A DNA stretch of 64,000 nucleotides, taken from the NCBI RefSeq assembly GCF_900104415.1, contig NZ_FMXR01000005.1:124001-188000 (forward strand), given 5' to 3'. This DNA comes from Eubacterium oxidoreducens. Its GTDB lineage: Bacteria > Bacillota > Clostridia > Lachnospirales > Lachnospiraceae. A model generated the notes under the pieces. That model was not told the origin of the DNA. It saw nothing but the letters and a program-made list of their open reading frames with translations, and searched no databases. Positions 52,891-61,313 of this stretch are shown here, piece after piece (position 1 is the first letter of the stretch; each line of letters opens with the position of its first letter). A program made the position numbers and the translations under genes.

Positions 52891-52924
52891 CGTTTTTGGA
52901 AAGATAGCTAAGGAGGATTATGTT

Positions 52925-54691
52925 ATGACTCAAGAAATAATGGATTTTGTAAGTGGCAGCGTTAGTGAGACCACTTTTGGAGTTTGGTTTTTAATAGGAG
53001 CAGCATTAGTATTTTGGATGCAGGCAGGATTTGCCATGGTAGAATCTGGTTTTACCCGAGCAAAGAACGCCGGTAACATCATTATGAAGAACCTGATGGA
53101 CTTTTGTATTGGTACAGTAATGTTTATCGTCATCGGTTCGGCTTTCTTACTTGGAGAAGATTATTTTGGATTTATTGGTAAACCGGGATTTGATATGTTC
53201 TCAAATTATGGAAGTTTTGATTATTCCGCATTTGTATTTAACCTAGTATTTTGTGCTACAACTGCAACGATTGTATCAGGAGCAGTTGCAGAACGAACAA
53301 AATTTTCTTCCTACTGTATTTATTCCGCATGCCTGTCCGGTATCTTATATCCAATCGAAGCACATTGGACATGGGGCGGCGGCTGGTTAGCCAATATGGG
53401 ATTCCATGATTTTGCAGGTTCTAACTGTATTCATATGGTTGGTGGTCTGTGCGCACTCATTGGTGCAGCAATGCTTGGACCTCGTATTGGAAAGTTTAAA
53501 AAAGATTCTGATGGAAAGGTCATTAAGGTTAATGCGATTCCGGGACACAACCTGCCAATTGGTGCGCTTGGTGTGTTCATCTTATGGCTTGGCTGGTACG
53601 GATTTAATGGAGCAGCAGCAACATCGCTTGAGCAGCTGGGTTCTATCTTCTTAACCACAACGATTGCACCTGCAGTAGCAACGGTTACTTGTATGATATT
53701 CACCTGGGCAAAATACGGAAAGCCGGATGTGTCAATGTGTTTGAACGCATCGCTGGCCGGACTGGTTGCCATTACAGCACCTTGTGATGTTACGGATGTT
53801 ACCGGATCATTGATTATCGGTATTGTAGCAGGACTATTGGTAGTATATGGGGTATGGCTATTGGATTACAAACTTCATATCGACGATCCGGTAGGTGCCG
53901 TAGCAGTTCACTTTATCAATGGTATCTGGGGAACAATTGCAGTTGGTTTATTTGCAACACCGGCAGCACCTGGATATTCCATTGTTGACAGCTCTGGAAA
54001 CACTATGATTGGTTTATTCTATGGAGGCGGATTTAAGCTTCTTGGAATTCAGTTTGTTGGATTATTTGCCACAATGGCATGGGCTCTTGTCGTCATCCTA
54101 ATTGTATTTGGAATTATTAAAAAGACAGCTGGCCTTCGCGTATCTGCAGAAGAGGAAATTATGGGACTTGATGCAACCGAGCATGATCTTGCAAGTGCTT
54201 ATGCAGACTTTGCGCTGACATCTTCTATTAATAATTTCTCATCACATGAGGAATTACCAATCGCAGAAGATGCTGTTTCGATGGACGAGGCTGTTCCGGT
54301 ACAGCTTAGAACAAGCAATGCCGTTTCGACAGGAAGTGATGTGCCACTTACGAAGATTACGATATTTGCAAAGCAAAGTAAATACGATGCACTTGCACAG
54401 GCAATGAATAAGATTGGAATCAATGGTATGACCGTAACGAATGTATTAGGATGTGGTACGCAGCGAGGAAGAACAAGTTCTTATCGTGGTGTTCCGCTGG
54501 AGATGAATCTCCTTCCTAAGATTCAGGTTGATATTGTGGTAAGTAAGATTTCGCCACAGACCGTAATTGATACTGCTAAGAAAGTGCTTTATACAGGACG
54601 TCCGGGAGATGGTAAAATCTTTGTTTATAACGTAGATAATGCAATCCGAATCAGTTCCGGCGCAGAAGGATATGCGGCACTTCAAGATTAA
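52925..54691 (+). CDS. amt: Ammonium transporter fused to a PII (GlnB/GlnK-like) domain
   Basis: 588 residues. The Amt part (about 10-415) has eleven hydrophobic helices, with the paired pore histidines in SNCIHMVGG and VAVHFINGIWG and the signature AGFAMVESGFTRAKNAGN. A linker of some 60 acidic and polar residues joins it to a PII domain at about 475-588: LTKITIFAKQSKYDALAQAM, VLGCGTQRGRTSSYRG (T-loop), LLPKIQVDIVV and GRPGDGKIFVYNV (C-loop). Separate GlnK proteins gate Amt trimers by plugging them with the T-loop; here the regulator is built in. The T-loop lacks the uridylylated Tyr of enteric PII (its place reads VPLEM). AAGGAGG precedes the ATG. Confidence 0.95.
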   Translation: MTQEIMDFVSGSVSETTFGVWFLIGAALVFWMQAGFAMVESGFTRAKNAGNIIMKNLMDFCIGTVMFIVIGSAFLLGEDYFGFIGKPGFDMFSNYGSFDYSAFVFNLVFCATTATIVSGAVAERTKFSSYCIYSACLSGILYPIEAHWTWGGGWLANMGFHDFAGSNCIHMVGGLCALIGAAMLGPRIGKFKKDSDGKVIKVNAIPGHNLPIGALGVFILWLGWYGFNGAAATSLEQLGSIFLTTTIAPAVATVTCMIFTWAKYGKPDVSMCLNASLAGLVAITAPCDVTDVTGSLIIGIVAGLLVVYGVWLLDYKLHIDDPVGAVAVHFINGIWGTIAVGLFATPAAPGYSIVDSSGNTMIGLFYGGGFKLLGIQFVGLFATMAWALVVILIVFGIIKKTAGLRVSAEEEIMGLDATEHDLASAYADFALTSSINNFSSHEELPIAEDAVSMDEAVPVQLRTSNAVSTGSDVPLTKITIFAKQSKYDALAQAMNKIGINGMTVTNVLGCGTQRGRTSSYRGVPLEMNLLPKIQVDIVVSKISPQTVIDTAKKVLYTGRPGDGKIFVYNVDNAIRISSGAEGYAALQD

Positions 54692-54727
54692 GACAATTGC
54701 ATAATAGTAGGGAACTACTTGCGTATG

Positions 54728-54760
54728 AGCGGCTGTGTCGTATGACATGGCTGCTTTTTT
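54728..54760 (+). terminator. Terminator after amt
   Basis: A 12-bp stem with G-T pairs (AGCGGCTGTGTC with GACATGGCTGCT), a GTAT loop and six T's. Confidence 0.82.
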
Positions 54761-54770
54761 GTAATCATAT

Positions 54771-54800
54771 TTGATATTTCCCCATGAAAATTGGTAAGAT
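54771..54800 (+). promoter_or_regulatory. Promoter of the GH25 lipoprotein gene
   Basis: TTGATA (54771-54776), 18 bases, TAAGAT (54795-54800). Confidence 0.55.
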
Positions 54801-54843
54801 AGAGAGGAAATGATAAGTTAGGAGCGGTTAGAAAGTTAATCAG

Positions 54844-55686
54844 ATGAAAAGAAAACTATTAGCAATCGGGACAATCGTGGCCGTGATGTTTGGCATGGCG
54901 GGGTGCGGTAGTACAAAGGAGGAAGTAGTGCAGACACAAGAAGAAAAAGTGATTTCTTTTGTGGATGCACAAGGAGAGTACCACGAGCTGACGGTGGACT
55001 CGGATGTTGAAGAAAATAGCTATACGGCAGAGAATTTTGTTTTAGATGGAGAATTTATGACCTACGAAGATGATTATTACACATCGAGTGTCGGCGTAGA
55101 TGTCTCGAAATTTCAGGGGGATATTAACTGGAAGAAGGTTGCGGCTGCCGGAATTGAGTATGCATTTATTCGCGTGGGCTATCGCGGATATAGCGAAGGA
55201 AAACTGAATCTGGATGAGCAGTTTAAGAAGAACATAAAGGGGGCAATTAAGGCCGGACTTGATGTGGGCGTATATTTCTTTTCGCAGGCAATCAGTGAAG
55301 AAGAAGCCAGAGAAGAAGCTGAGTTTGTGATGGATGCCGTAGAAGGCTATGATCTTCAGCTTCCGATTGTCTATGATCCGGAAAGTATCTTGAATGAGGA
55401 AGCTAGAACCGACGATGTGAGCGCGGAGCAGTTCACAAAGAATACGGTGGCCTTTTGCAAGGCGATTGAAGAGGGCGGTTATGACGCGATGGTATATGCC
55501 AATTTAATGTGGCAGGCGTATAAGCTGGAGCTTGGAGAGCTGACGGATATTCCGATGTGGTATGCGGACTATGAATCTAAGCCGCAGACGCCGTATCACT
55601 TTGAGTACTGGCAATATACCAGTACCGGAAGTGTTGACGGAATCTCGGGAGATGTGGATTTGGACATCCGATTAATAAAAAAATAA
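54844..55686 (+). CDS. GH25 lysozyme-type lipoprotein
   Basis: 280 residues. A lipoprotein signal ends at MAG-C21, followed by an acidic linker and a glycoside hydrolase family 25 domain from about 80: VGVDVSKFQGDINWKKVAAAG (first catalytic Asp), FIRVGYRG, GVYFFSQA, the DxE pair in VYDPES, and WYADYESKP with YWQYTSTG near the end. These enzymes cleave the MurNAc-GlcNAc bond of peptidoglycan. Being tethered to the membrane suits local wall remodelling. It is transcribed alone. Confidence 0.93.
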   Translation: MKRKLLAIGTIVAVMFGMAGCGSTKEEVVQTQEEKVISFVDAQGEYHELTVDSDVEENSYTAENFVLDGEFMTYEDDYYTSSVGVDVSKFQGDINWKKVAAAGIEYAFIRVGYRGYSEGKLNLDEQFKKNIKGAIKAGLDVGVYFFSQAISEEEAREEAEFVMDAVEGYDLQLPIVYDPESILNEEARTDDVSAEQFTKNTVAFCKAIEEGGYDAMVYANLMWQAYKLELGELTDIPMWYADYESKPQTPYHFEYWQYTSTGSVDGISGDVDLDIRLIKK

Positions 55687-55702
55687 AGCTATATAAGCTC
55701 AG

Positions 55703-55745
55703 AGCATATTTTCTGAATTCGTTCAGAGAATATGCTTTCTTTTTG
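55703..55745. terminator. Bidirectional terminator between converging genes
   Basis: A 15-bp stem (AGCATATTTTCTGAA with TTCAGAGAATATGCT), a TTCG loop and TTCTTTTT. Confidence 0.9.
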
Positions 55746-55781
55746 CCTTGTAATGCAGCGCGTGATGGGAATTATGTAGTT

Positions 55782-56345
55782 TTAGTTTGGCTGATAATCC
55801 TTGCCGAGAATCCACGCTTTACCGATGACAGTTCCAACGTTTAGATACTGGGCACTTTGAAATTCAAAGAGGACGGGATCAGCTTTCTCATAATCAATCT
55901 TTCCACGTTCATTAAGGCACTCCTCCTGTACGTAGGTATGAACCGGTTTTAATATGTAATTTGTAAATGCACCGACATCTATGGAATCGATGACTTCGCA
56001 GGCCATGGATACCGGTGCATTTTCGATGATAGGAGCAGCTTTCAGTTCTTCAAAGTAGTAAGGAAATACGGTGGATTTGTCGGTGGTGGCACCCTTGGCA
56101 ATGCCACAATAGTCAGCGGCTGTTAACATCTTTTGGTTTACCAGACTTACAGACAGTTGTTTGGTTTTTTGTATGATGGAATTAGAGTATTCGTGAGAAC
56201 GATCAATGCTCACGAGTAAATGACCATGTTCCACCACACCTACATGTGCAATGGTAAGAAAATTGACTTTGTTTTCTCCTTTCACACCAACAATGGTAAC
56301 AGGTGTCGGGTATAAGCCCATTACAGATCCGATATTTTTTTGCAT
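55782..56345 (-). CDS. Flavin reductase-like FMN-binding protein (flavoredoxin type)
   Basis: 187 residues with the split-barrel flavin reductase pattern: GLYPTPVTIVGVKGENKVNFLTIAHVG, LLVSIDRSHEYSNSIIQ and FSVSLVN-like SVSLVNQKML, and the later YFEELKAAPIIENAPVSMACEV. Such proteins bind FMN and transfer electrons or reduce flavin. GAAAGGAG precedes the ATG. It is divergent from an HxlR regulator gene and shares a 125-base control region with it, so it is the most likely target of that regulator. Confidence 0.88.
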   Translation of the reverse strand: MQKNIGSVMGLYPTPVTIVGVKGENKVNFLTIAHVGVVEHGHLLVSIDRSHEYSNSIIQKTKQLSVSLVNQKMLTAADYCGIAKGATTDKSTVFPYYFEELKAAPIIENAPVSMACEVIDSIDVGAFTNYILKPVHTYVQEECLNERGKIDYEKADPVLFEFQSAQYLNVGTVIGKAWILGKDYQPN

Positions 56346-56434
56346 AGTTAAAATCTCCTTTCGAACTATTGAAATGTTTTCTTGAACATGATAAAACTAA
56401 CATAAATAAATGATTTTAGTAAGAATGCACTTTT

Positions 56435-56450
56435 AGGGTATATAGTACCT
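56435..56450. promoter_or_regulatory. Candidate HxlR operator
   Basis: AGGGTATATAGTACCT, an imperfect palindrome (14 of 16 positions symmetrical), in the middle of the divergent region between the flavin reductase and hxlR genes. Confidence 0.45.
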
Positions 56451-56478
56451 TTTTGGAAAGTATAAGGAGGTGGATGTT

Positions 56479-56808
56479 TTGCAAAAGATGAAGTTTCATT
56501 GTCCGGTTGAAGCAACATTTAGCCAGATTGGTGGAAAGTACAAGATGATTATTTTATATCATTTATTACAAGATGAGGTTTTGCGCTATAATGAACTTCA
56601 AAAGTATATTCCGCAGGCGACGGCGAAGATGTTGACACAACAACTTCGAGAATTGGAGGCGGATGGATTGGTACATAGAAAGGTTTATCCCGTAGTACCG
56701 CCGAAGACGGAGTATTCACTGACCAAACGTGGGAAAACACTTAAGGTCGTGATTGAAGCAGTATGCGACTGGGGCAAAACTTATATGAAAGGAACTTATG
56801 AAGAATAG
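56479..56808 (+). CDS. HxlR family transcriptional regulator
   Basis: About 109 residues from a TTG at 56479, eight bases after AAGGAGG; an ATG at 56488 is the alternative, and an earlier in-frame GTG lies inside the ribosome site. It shows the HxlR layout: FHCPVEATFSQIGGKYKMIIL with the conserved, often redox-sensing Cys, ELQKYIPQATAKMLTQQLRELEADGLV as winged helix, and PPKTEYSLTKRGKTL. These are single-domain dimers that react to electrophiles or thiol stress. Rhodanese and cupin genes follow directly. Confidence 0.9.
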   Translation: MQKMKFHCPVEATFSQIGGKYKMIILYHLLQDEVLRYNELQKYIPQATAKMLTQQLRELEADGLVHRKVYPVVPPKTEYSLTKRGKTLKVVIEAVCDWGKTYMKGTYEE

Positions 56809-56824
56809 GTCAGGAGGTGTTAAT

Positions 56825-57148
56825 ATGGGACTATTTAACAGAATGAAACAAGGTGATATCAACCGGCAATTAGAGAATTATAAAAAAACACCGGGAGCGA
56901 TTCTTTTGGATGTCAGGGAAACGCATGAATTCAGCCAGGGACATATTCCGGGTGCGGTGAATCTTCCGGGGACAATGATTCAAAACGCACCTTCAGTGGT
57001 GAAGAAAAAGGAGACACCAATCTTCGCGTACTGTCTGAGCGGGGCGAGAAGTTCGCGCGCTATACAGGCATTAAAGTCCATGGGCTATACCAATGTGACG
57101 AATATGGGTGGTGTTAACAGATACAAAGGTGATTTAGAAAGGGGTTAA
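56825..57148 (+). CDS. Rhodanese-like sulfurtransferase
   Basis: 107 residues from the ATG at 56825, with AGGAGG seven bases upstream. A single rhodanese domain: LLDVRETHEFSQGHIPGAVNLP, catalytic Cys in AYCLSGARSS and GYTNVTNMGGV. It moves sulfane sulfur between thiols, or detoxifies it. It is 16 bases from hxlR and four from the cupin gene; co-transcription with a thiol-sensing regulator suggests a part in thiol stress. Confidence 0.9.
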   Translation: MGLFNRMKQGDINRQLENYKKTPGAILLDVRETHEFSQGHIPGAVNLPGTMIQNAPSVVKKKETPIFAYCLSGARSSRAIQALKSMGYTNVTNMGGVNRYKGDLERG

Positions 57149-57152
57149 GAAT

Positions 57153-57533
57153 ATGTACAGAAGACAAGAAGACATCCGCGTTCGAAACGTGGAGCATCTT
57201 AAAGATGGAGACGGGACATTGACATTTTATGACTGGCTATTGCCGGAGGAGGCGCCGGGACATGGGAAGGTGTTTTCCAAACTTGTAATTCCTAAGGGAT
57301 GTTCCATCGGCTATCATGAGCATGACGGAGAATTTGAGACGTATTATGTATTAAGCGGGGAAGCCCTGGTAAATGATAATGGTAAGGAGCTTATACTTCA
57401 TCCGGGAGATATGCATATGTGCCAAAGCGGAGCAGGACATGGCGTAAGAAACGAGAAGGAAGAAGATCTTGTTATGATGATCATGATTTTGCATGAGCTT
57501 TCAGAGCAAGATAAAGGCTCAAATCAGGAATAA
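57153..57533 (+). CDS. Cupin domain protein
   Basis: 126 residues, one double-stranded beta-helix. Metal ligands are likely in YHEHDGEFETYYVLSG (His, His, Glu) and in GAGHGVRN (His). Small cupins of this kind act as dioxygenases, isomerases or sensors; the substrate is unknown. AAGGGG lies ahead of the ATG. It ends the hxlR-rhodanese-cupin operon. Confidence 0.88.
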   Translation: MYRRQEDIRVRNVEHLKDGDGTLTFYDWLLPEEAPGHGKVFSKLVIPKGCSIGYHEHDGEFETYYVLSGEALVNDNGKELILHPGDMHMCQSGAGHGVRNEKEEDLVMMIMILHELSEQDKGSNQE

Positions 57534-57561
57534 AGTTAGAACTAGTTAAGAGTTGTTTTGA

Positions 57562-57590
57562 TTGTCTTTTACAAAAAGCGTGTATATAAT
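57562..57590 (+). promoter_or_regulatory. Promoter of the metallo-hydrolase gene
   Basis: TTGTCT (57562-57567), 17 bases, perfect TATAAT (57585-57590), about 30 bases before the ATG. Confidence 0.7.
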
Positions 57591-57621
57591 AAAATAGTAC
57601 TTATGACTGAGGTGAAGAGAC

Positions 57622-58446
57622 ATGAAGATCGTGAATTTGGTAGAAAACACAACCGGTGAATCCGGATGTGCCGGGGAACATGGATTGTGTTTTTATGTGG
57701 AAACGAAACAACATAAAATCTTAATGGATACCGGACAAACGGATCTTTTTTTGGAAAATGCACGAAGACTCGAAATTGATCTTACGCAGGTTGACAGCGT
57801 ATTTTTAAGTCACGGTCACTATGATCACAGTGGAGGCATTCTTCCATTTGCCGCTGTCAATGATTCGGCGAAGATTTATGTGACAAAAGAGTCCTTTGGG
57901 GATTACTACTCTACAAGCTCAGGCGGTGCGCCGCGCGCAATTGGCATTGCGCCTGCGATACGAAAGCTTAAGAATCTGAAACTTGTAGAAGGAACACAAA
58001 TCATTGACGATGAACTAGAACTGTTTTCCGGAGTCGGACATGAGATTGGCTCACCACTTACTAATAATTGTTTGTGGAAGATGGTGGATGGCAATCTGAT
58101 ACCGGATGATTTTTCACATGAGCAGTGCCTTGTGATTCGACAAGACGGCCGAATCTATCTGTTTTCCGGATGCGCACATCATGGTATCTTAAATATTATG
58201 GCGAGATACAAGGCGTTATATGGTGGGGAACCGGACTATGTATTTAGCGGGTTTCACATGATGCGTAAGGAGGGCTATTCGGACGAAGATATTGCATTTA
58301 TAAAAGATACGGCGAAGGAACTAGCGAGTAGCAAGACAAGATTTTTCACCGGTCATTGTACGGGAACAGAGCCGTACGAAATCATGAAAGACATCTTAAA
58401 AGGGCAGATTGAATACGTCCACTGTGGCGATTCAATGGAGATTTGA
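57622..58446 (+). CDS. Metallo-beta-lactamase fold hydrolase, MJ0301/dihydropteroate-synthase-like group
   Basis: 274 residues. The zinc motif FLSHGHYDHSGG is complete, with further ligands in GCAHHGILN and FFTGHCTG. The start LVENTTGESGCAGEHGLCFYVE and the pattern IDDELELFSGV with NLIPDDFSHEQCLVI are characteristic of the archaeal-bacterial group annotated as beta-ribofuranosylaminobenzene 5'-phosphate related hydrolases. The physiological substrate is not known. A small membrane-peptide gene follows after 15 bases. Confidence 0.88.
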   Translation: MKIVNLVENTTGESGCAGEHGLCFYVETKQHKILMDTGQTDLFLENARRLEIDLTQVDSVFLSHGHYDHSGGILPFAAVNDSAKIYVTKESFGDYYSTSSGGAPRAIGIAPAIRKLKNLKLVEGTQIIDDELELFSGVGHEIGSPLTNNCLWKMVDGNLIPDDFSHEQCLVIRQDGRIYLFSGCAHHGILNIMARYKALYGGEPDYVFSGFHMMRKEGYSDEDIAFIKDTAKELASSKTRFFTGHCTGTEPYEIMKDILKGQIEYVHCGDSMEI

Positions 58447-58461
58447 AAGGAGTAGGTTGTT

Positions 58462-58542
58462 ATGAAGTGGCACAGATTTTTTGCATGGGCATCTGTATTT
58501 TGTTTTTTTATGGCAATGATAACAGGATATAAGAGAAAATAA
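58462..58542 (+). CDS. 26-residue putative membrane peptide
   Basis: ATG at 58462 with AAAGGAG 11 bases upstream; stop TAA at 58540. The peptide has a Lys-Trp-His-Arg start, a 17-residue hydrophobic stretch rich in Phe and Ala, and a Lys/Arg end (GYKRK), so it would span the membrane once. It lies in a short gap between two larger genes on the same strand. No family is recognised. The good ribosome site and composition make it more than chance. Confidence 0.5.
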   Translation: MKWHRFFAWASVFCFFMAMITGYKRK

Positions 58543-58566
58543 GCATATTTGCATTGGAGAAGGATG

Positions 58567-59187
58567 ATGAAGACCAGAAAAGAAGTATTAGAATATGGGC
58601 TTTCATTTCCAAATACGTATCAGGATGCGCCATTTAAGGATTTAAATTGGCAGCTTGTCAGAGTTAAGGGAAGTAAAAAGGCGTTTTTATGGACCTATGA
58701 GCGAGACGGGTATATCAATTTGAATGTGAAGGTAGACCCTGAGTGGCGGGATTTTTGGAGAGAGACCTATGCATCGGTAATTCCGGGCTGGCACCAGAAT
58801 AAAGAGCATTGGAATACGATTATTTTGGATGGTTCGATTCCAAGGGGCGAGATTGAGCGGATGATTGCGGAAAGTTATGATCTCGTTACAGATAGTCCGG
58901 CCAAGAGGATTTATGAAGCGGTAAAGCGCATTCCTAAGGGTAAAGTGGCAACTTATGGTCAGATTGCAGAAATGGCCGGCGATAAGAAGATGGCAAGAGC
59001 AGTTGGAAATGCTCTGCATAAGAATCCCAATCCGGATGAGATTCCTTGCTATCGGGTAGTAAATGCAAAAGGAGAGCTTGCAGGGGAATTTGCGTTCGGA
59101 GGGGAAGGCGCACAAGCGCTGCTTTTGGAAAAGGATGGAATTGAAGTTAAGGATGGGAAAGTTGATTTAGAAAAATATGGACTGTAA
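58567..59187 (+). CDS. Fusion of a YjbR/MmcQ domain to an MGMT/ATL-like DNA-binding domain
   Basis: 206 residues from the ATG at 58567, with GGAG seven bases upstream. Residues about 1-115 follow the YjbR/MmcQ family (VLEYGLSFPNTYQDAPF, GYINLNVKVDPEWRD, HWNTIILDGSIP). Residues about 120-206 follow the C-terminal domain of O6-alkylguanine-DNA alkyltransferases (RIYEAVKRIPKGKVATYGQIA, ARAVGNALHKNPNPDEIPCYRVV). The active-site motif is PCYR where true transferases have PCHR and ATL proteins PWHR, so the Cys is kept but its His partner is not. It may sense or repair alkylated bases with altered activity. Confidence 0.88.
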   Translation: MKTRKEVLEYGLSFPNTYQDAPFKDLNWQLVRVKGSKKAFLWTYERDGYINLNVKVDPEWRDFWRETYASVIPGWHQNKEHWNTIILDGSIPRGEIERMIAESYDLVTDSPAKRIYEAVKRIPKGKVATYGQIAEMAGDKKMARAVGNALHKNPNPDEIPCYRVVNAKGELAGEFAFGGEGAQALLLEKDGIEVKDGKVDLEKYGL

Positions 59188-59193
59188 GGATTA

Positions 59194-59233
59194 AAAAATC
59201 TCACACCATCAAAGGAGTGGTGTGAGATTTTTG
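59194..59233. terminator. Bidirectional terminator between converging genes
   Basis: A perfect 15-bp stem (AAAAATCTCACACCA with its complement), a 9-base loop, and T-runs leaving on both strands. Confidence 0.9.
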
Positions 59234-59236
59234 TTG

Positions 59237-61273
59237 TTATAGTTTGAATACAGAAAGTTCCTGTTCCATATCTTCTGCGATATGAGCCACGTTTTCTGCA
59301 GATTCCGAGATGTTTTGCATCAACTCGTTTACCAGTGAGGCAGAAGCAGAGGTCTCTTCTGTACTTGCTGCATTTTCTTCCGCAATAGCGGATAAGTTTT
59401 CGACAATGTCTACAACATTTCTTCGTGAATCGTTCATTGAATTAGTACGTCTTGAGATTTCTTCAAGACCGCTTAAGGTCTTATCAATTCCTTCACGAAC
59501 TTCGGCGAAGATCACGCCGGTCTTTTGAACATATTCAGCTTGCTGAGCCATGATTTCTTTTACATTTTCCATGGTTGCAACCGATTTGTTAGAATCCGCA
59601 AGTAAGGTTGCAATGACATTTTCAATTTGCTGTGCACTAGCAGAAGATTGCTCTGCAAGTTTTTGAATCTGTGTCGCAACAACGGCAAATCCTTTTCCTT
59701 GTTCGCCGGCTCTGGCCGCCTCGATAGAGGCATTTAAGGAAAGAAGATTGGTTTCTTCCGCAATGGAGGTAATGATTTCTGTTGCATTTTGAATCTGTGT
59801 TGCAGAATGGTTTGTTGTATTGGTCTGCTCGTAAATTTCATTGATTGCTTCCGTGGTCTTTTCGCCAATGGAGATTAATTGCTCGATGACTTCTGTAACA
59901 TGTAAAGAAGATTCTTTCATAGATTCGGAAGTCGTCATGATGTTGTTGGTAACGTCTGCAGCATCATTAATCTGAGAACCGATTTCATTTACGTTATCAT
60001 TCGCTCTTTCTGTTTCGCCGGCCTGAGAAGTTGCGCCTTCTGCAATTTCTCGTACTGCTTCTTCGACTTGTTCAACCGACATTAAGGACTGGTTGGAAAT
60101 ATTCGATAACTGCTCAGCTGTATTAAACAATTGTTTTCCTCTGGCTTGAAGAGCACTGGCAGCTTGATTAACAGCGCCGGTAAGAGCAATCGTTGCTTTC
60201 GATACATATCCCACTTCATCACCGCGCTCAGCATAATGACTAAGTTCCTCGGAAGGAGTCATATCCATGGTATCTGCAACATGCTTGATGATGGTACTGA
60301 CCTTGGAAAGATCTTTTACTAATTTAGATACAACCAAAATCGTAATAATGGCAATTGCAACTGCGACAATTACGCACATGAGAATGACCATGTGAGAAAG
60401 GTGAGTCGTAGAGGAATATATTTCCTCTGTGCTATCTAGAACACATATTAACAGGTTATACTCCGGTATAGAGTTGTAGAACAACTGGTTAGAATCACCG
60501 TCGTCAGAACCATTAATTGCTTCAGAGGAAGCTGCGGCTTTTTCGGAGAGCTTTAAAAGACCGTCATTATCTACTTCTGAACCGATTTTATCCTCATCAG
60601 GACAGTAGACAAAAGAATTAGAACTGGTATCAATAATCATGAGCTGTGCGTTATCAAGTCCATGGAAAGTTAACGCACTTACGGTTTCGAGAAATCCGGT
60701 GGTAGTGATTCCGCATCCGACATAACCAAGTTCCTTTCCGTTGTCATCAAGGACGGAGCAATAAGATACAAGTACTTGTTGGCCGGTTGCCGGTGAAGTA
60801 CGGATACCGTAGAAATTCGGGATGCCGGTTTCAGGTGAGGTTCCTAAAATTTCAGCAAGATATTCATCAACGCCATCTTCAACTTCGTAGCCATTGATGG
60901 CATCCGGATTGTTATGAACAATCTGGCAGGTATCCATTCGATTAACAAACAATCCCTCCATATAATCATAGTCTGCTGCGATACGATCTAAGTAATCTTG
61001 CGCTTCCTGATAAGTGTCTTCATTATAATTGGTCAGTACATTTCGCACTTCATCCGAACGTGAGAAAGCGACAAGTTTAGCATTGATATATTCAATATAA
61101 TCATCGATAACTTGAGCGCGTGCTTCTGTTGCCTCCCTCATCCTCATTTGTGTTGCTTGAGTCATGGCATTGGTGGCAAGGTTATTAGTGATTACTGCTA
61201 AAACAGCCAAGCAGATAGCCAAAACGATTACAACAATTAAGGATATTTTTGTTGCAAGTTTTGCATTTTTCAT
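59237..61273 (-). CDS. Methyl-accepting chemotaxis protein with dCache-type sensor
   Basis: 678 residues: membrane helix 1 at about 8-30, an outside domain of some 255 residues of dCache type (with DYMEGLFVNRMD, GYVGCGITTTGFLETV), helix 2 near 287-310, HAMP, and a long cytosolic coiled coil whose signalling tip reads EETNLLSLNASIEAARAGEQGKGF (in parts), the hallmark of receptors. It steers the flagellar motor through CheW/CheA, so the organism is probably motile. AAGGAGG precedes the ATG. The ligand is unknown. Confidence 0.95.
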   Translation of the reverse strand: MKNAKLATKISLIVVIVLAICLAVLAVITNNLATNAMTQATQMRMREATEARAQVIDDYIEYINAKLVAFSRSDEVRNVLTNYNEDTYQEAQDYLDRIAADYDYMEGLFVNRMDTCQIVHNNPDAINGYEVEDGVDEYLAEILGTSPETGIPNFYGIRTSPATGQQVLVSYCSVLDDNGKELGYVGCGITTTGFLETVSALTFHGLDNAQLMIIDTSSNSFVYCPDEDKIGSEVDNDGLLKLSEKAAASSEAINGSDDGDSNQLFYNSIPEYNLLICVLDSTEEIYSSTTHLSHMVILMCVIVAVAIAIITILVVSKLVKDLSKVSTIIKHVADTMDMTPSEELSHYAERGDEVGYVSKATIALTGAVNQAASALQARGKQLFNTAEQLSNISNQSLMSVEQVEEAVREIAEGATSQAGETERANDNVNEIGSQINDAADVTNNIMTTSESMKESSLHVTEVIEQLISIGEKTTEAINEIYEQTNTTNHSATQIQNATEIITSIAEETNLLSLNASIEAARAGEQGKGFAVVATQIQKLAEQSSASAQQIENVIATLLADSNKSVATMENVKEIMAQQAEYVQKTGVIFAEVREGIDKTLSGLEEISRRTNSMNDSRRNVVDIVENLSAIAEENAASTEETSASASLVNELMQNISESAENVAHIAEDMEQELSVFKL

Positions 61274-61313
61274 GTTTACATCCTCCTTAGGTAATTAGTA
61301 TCAAATTATTTAT

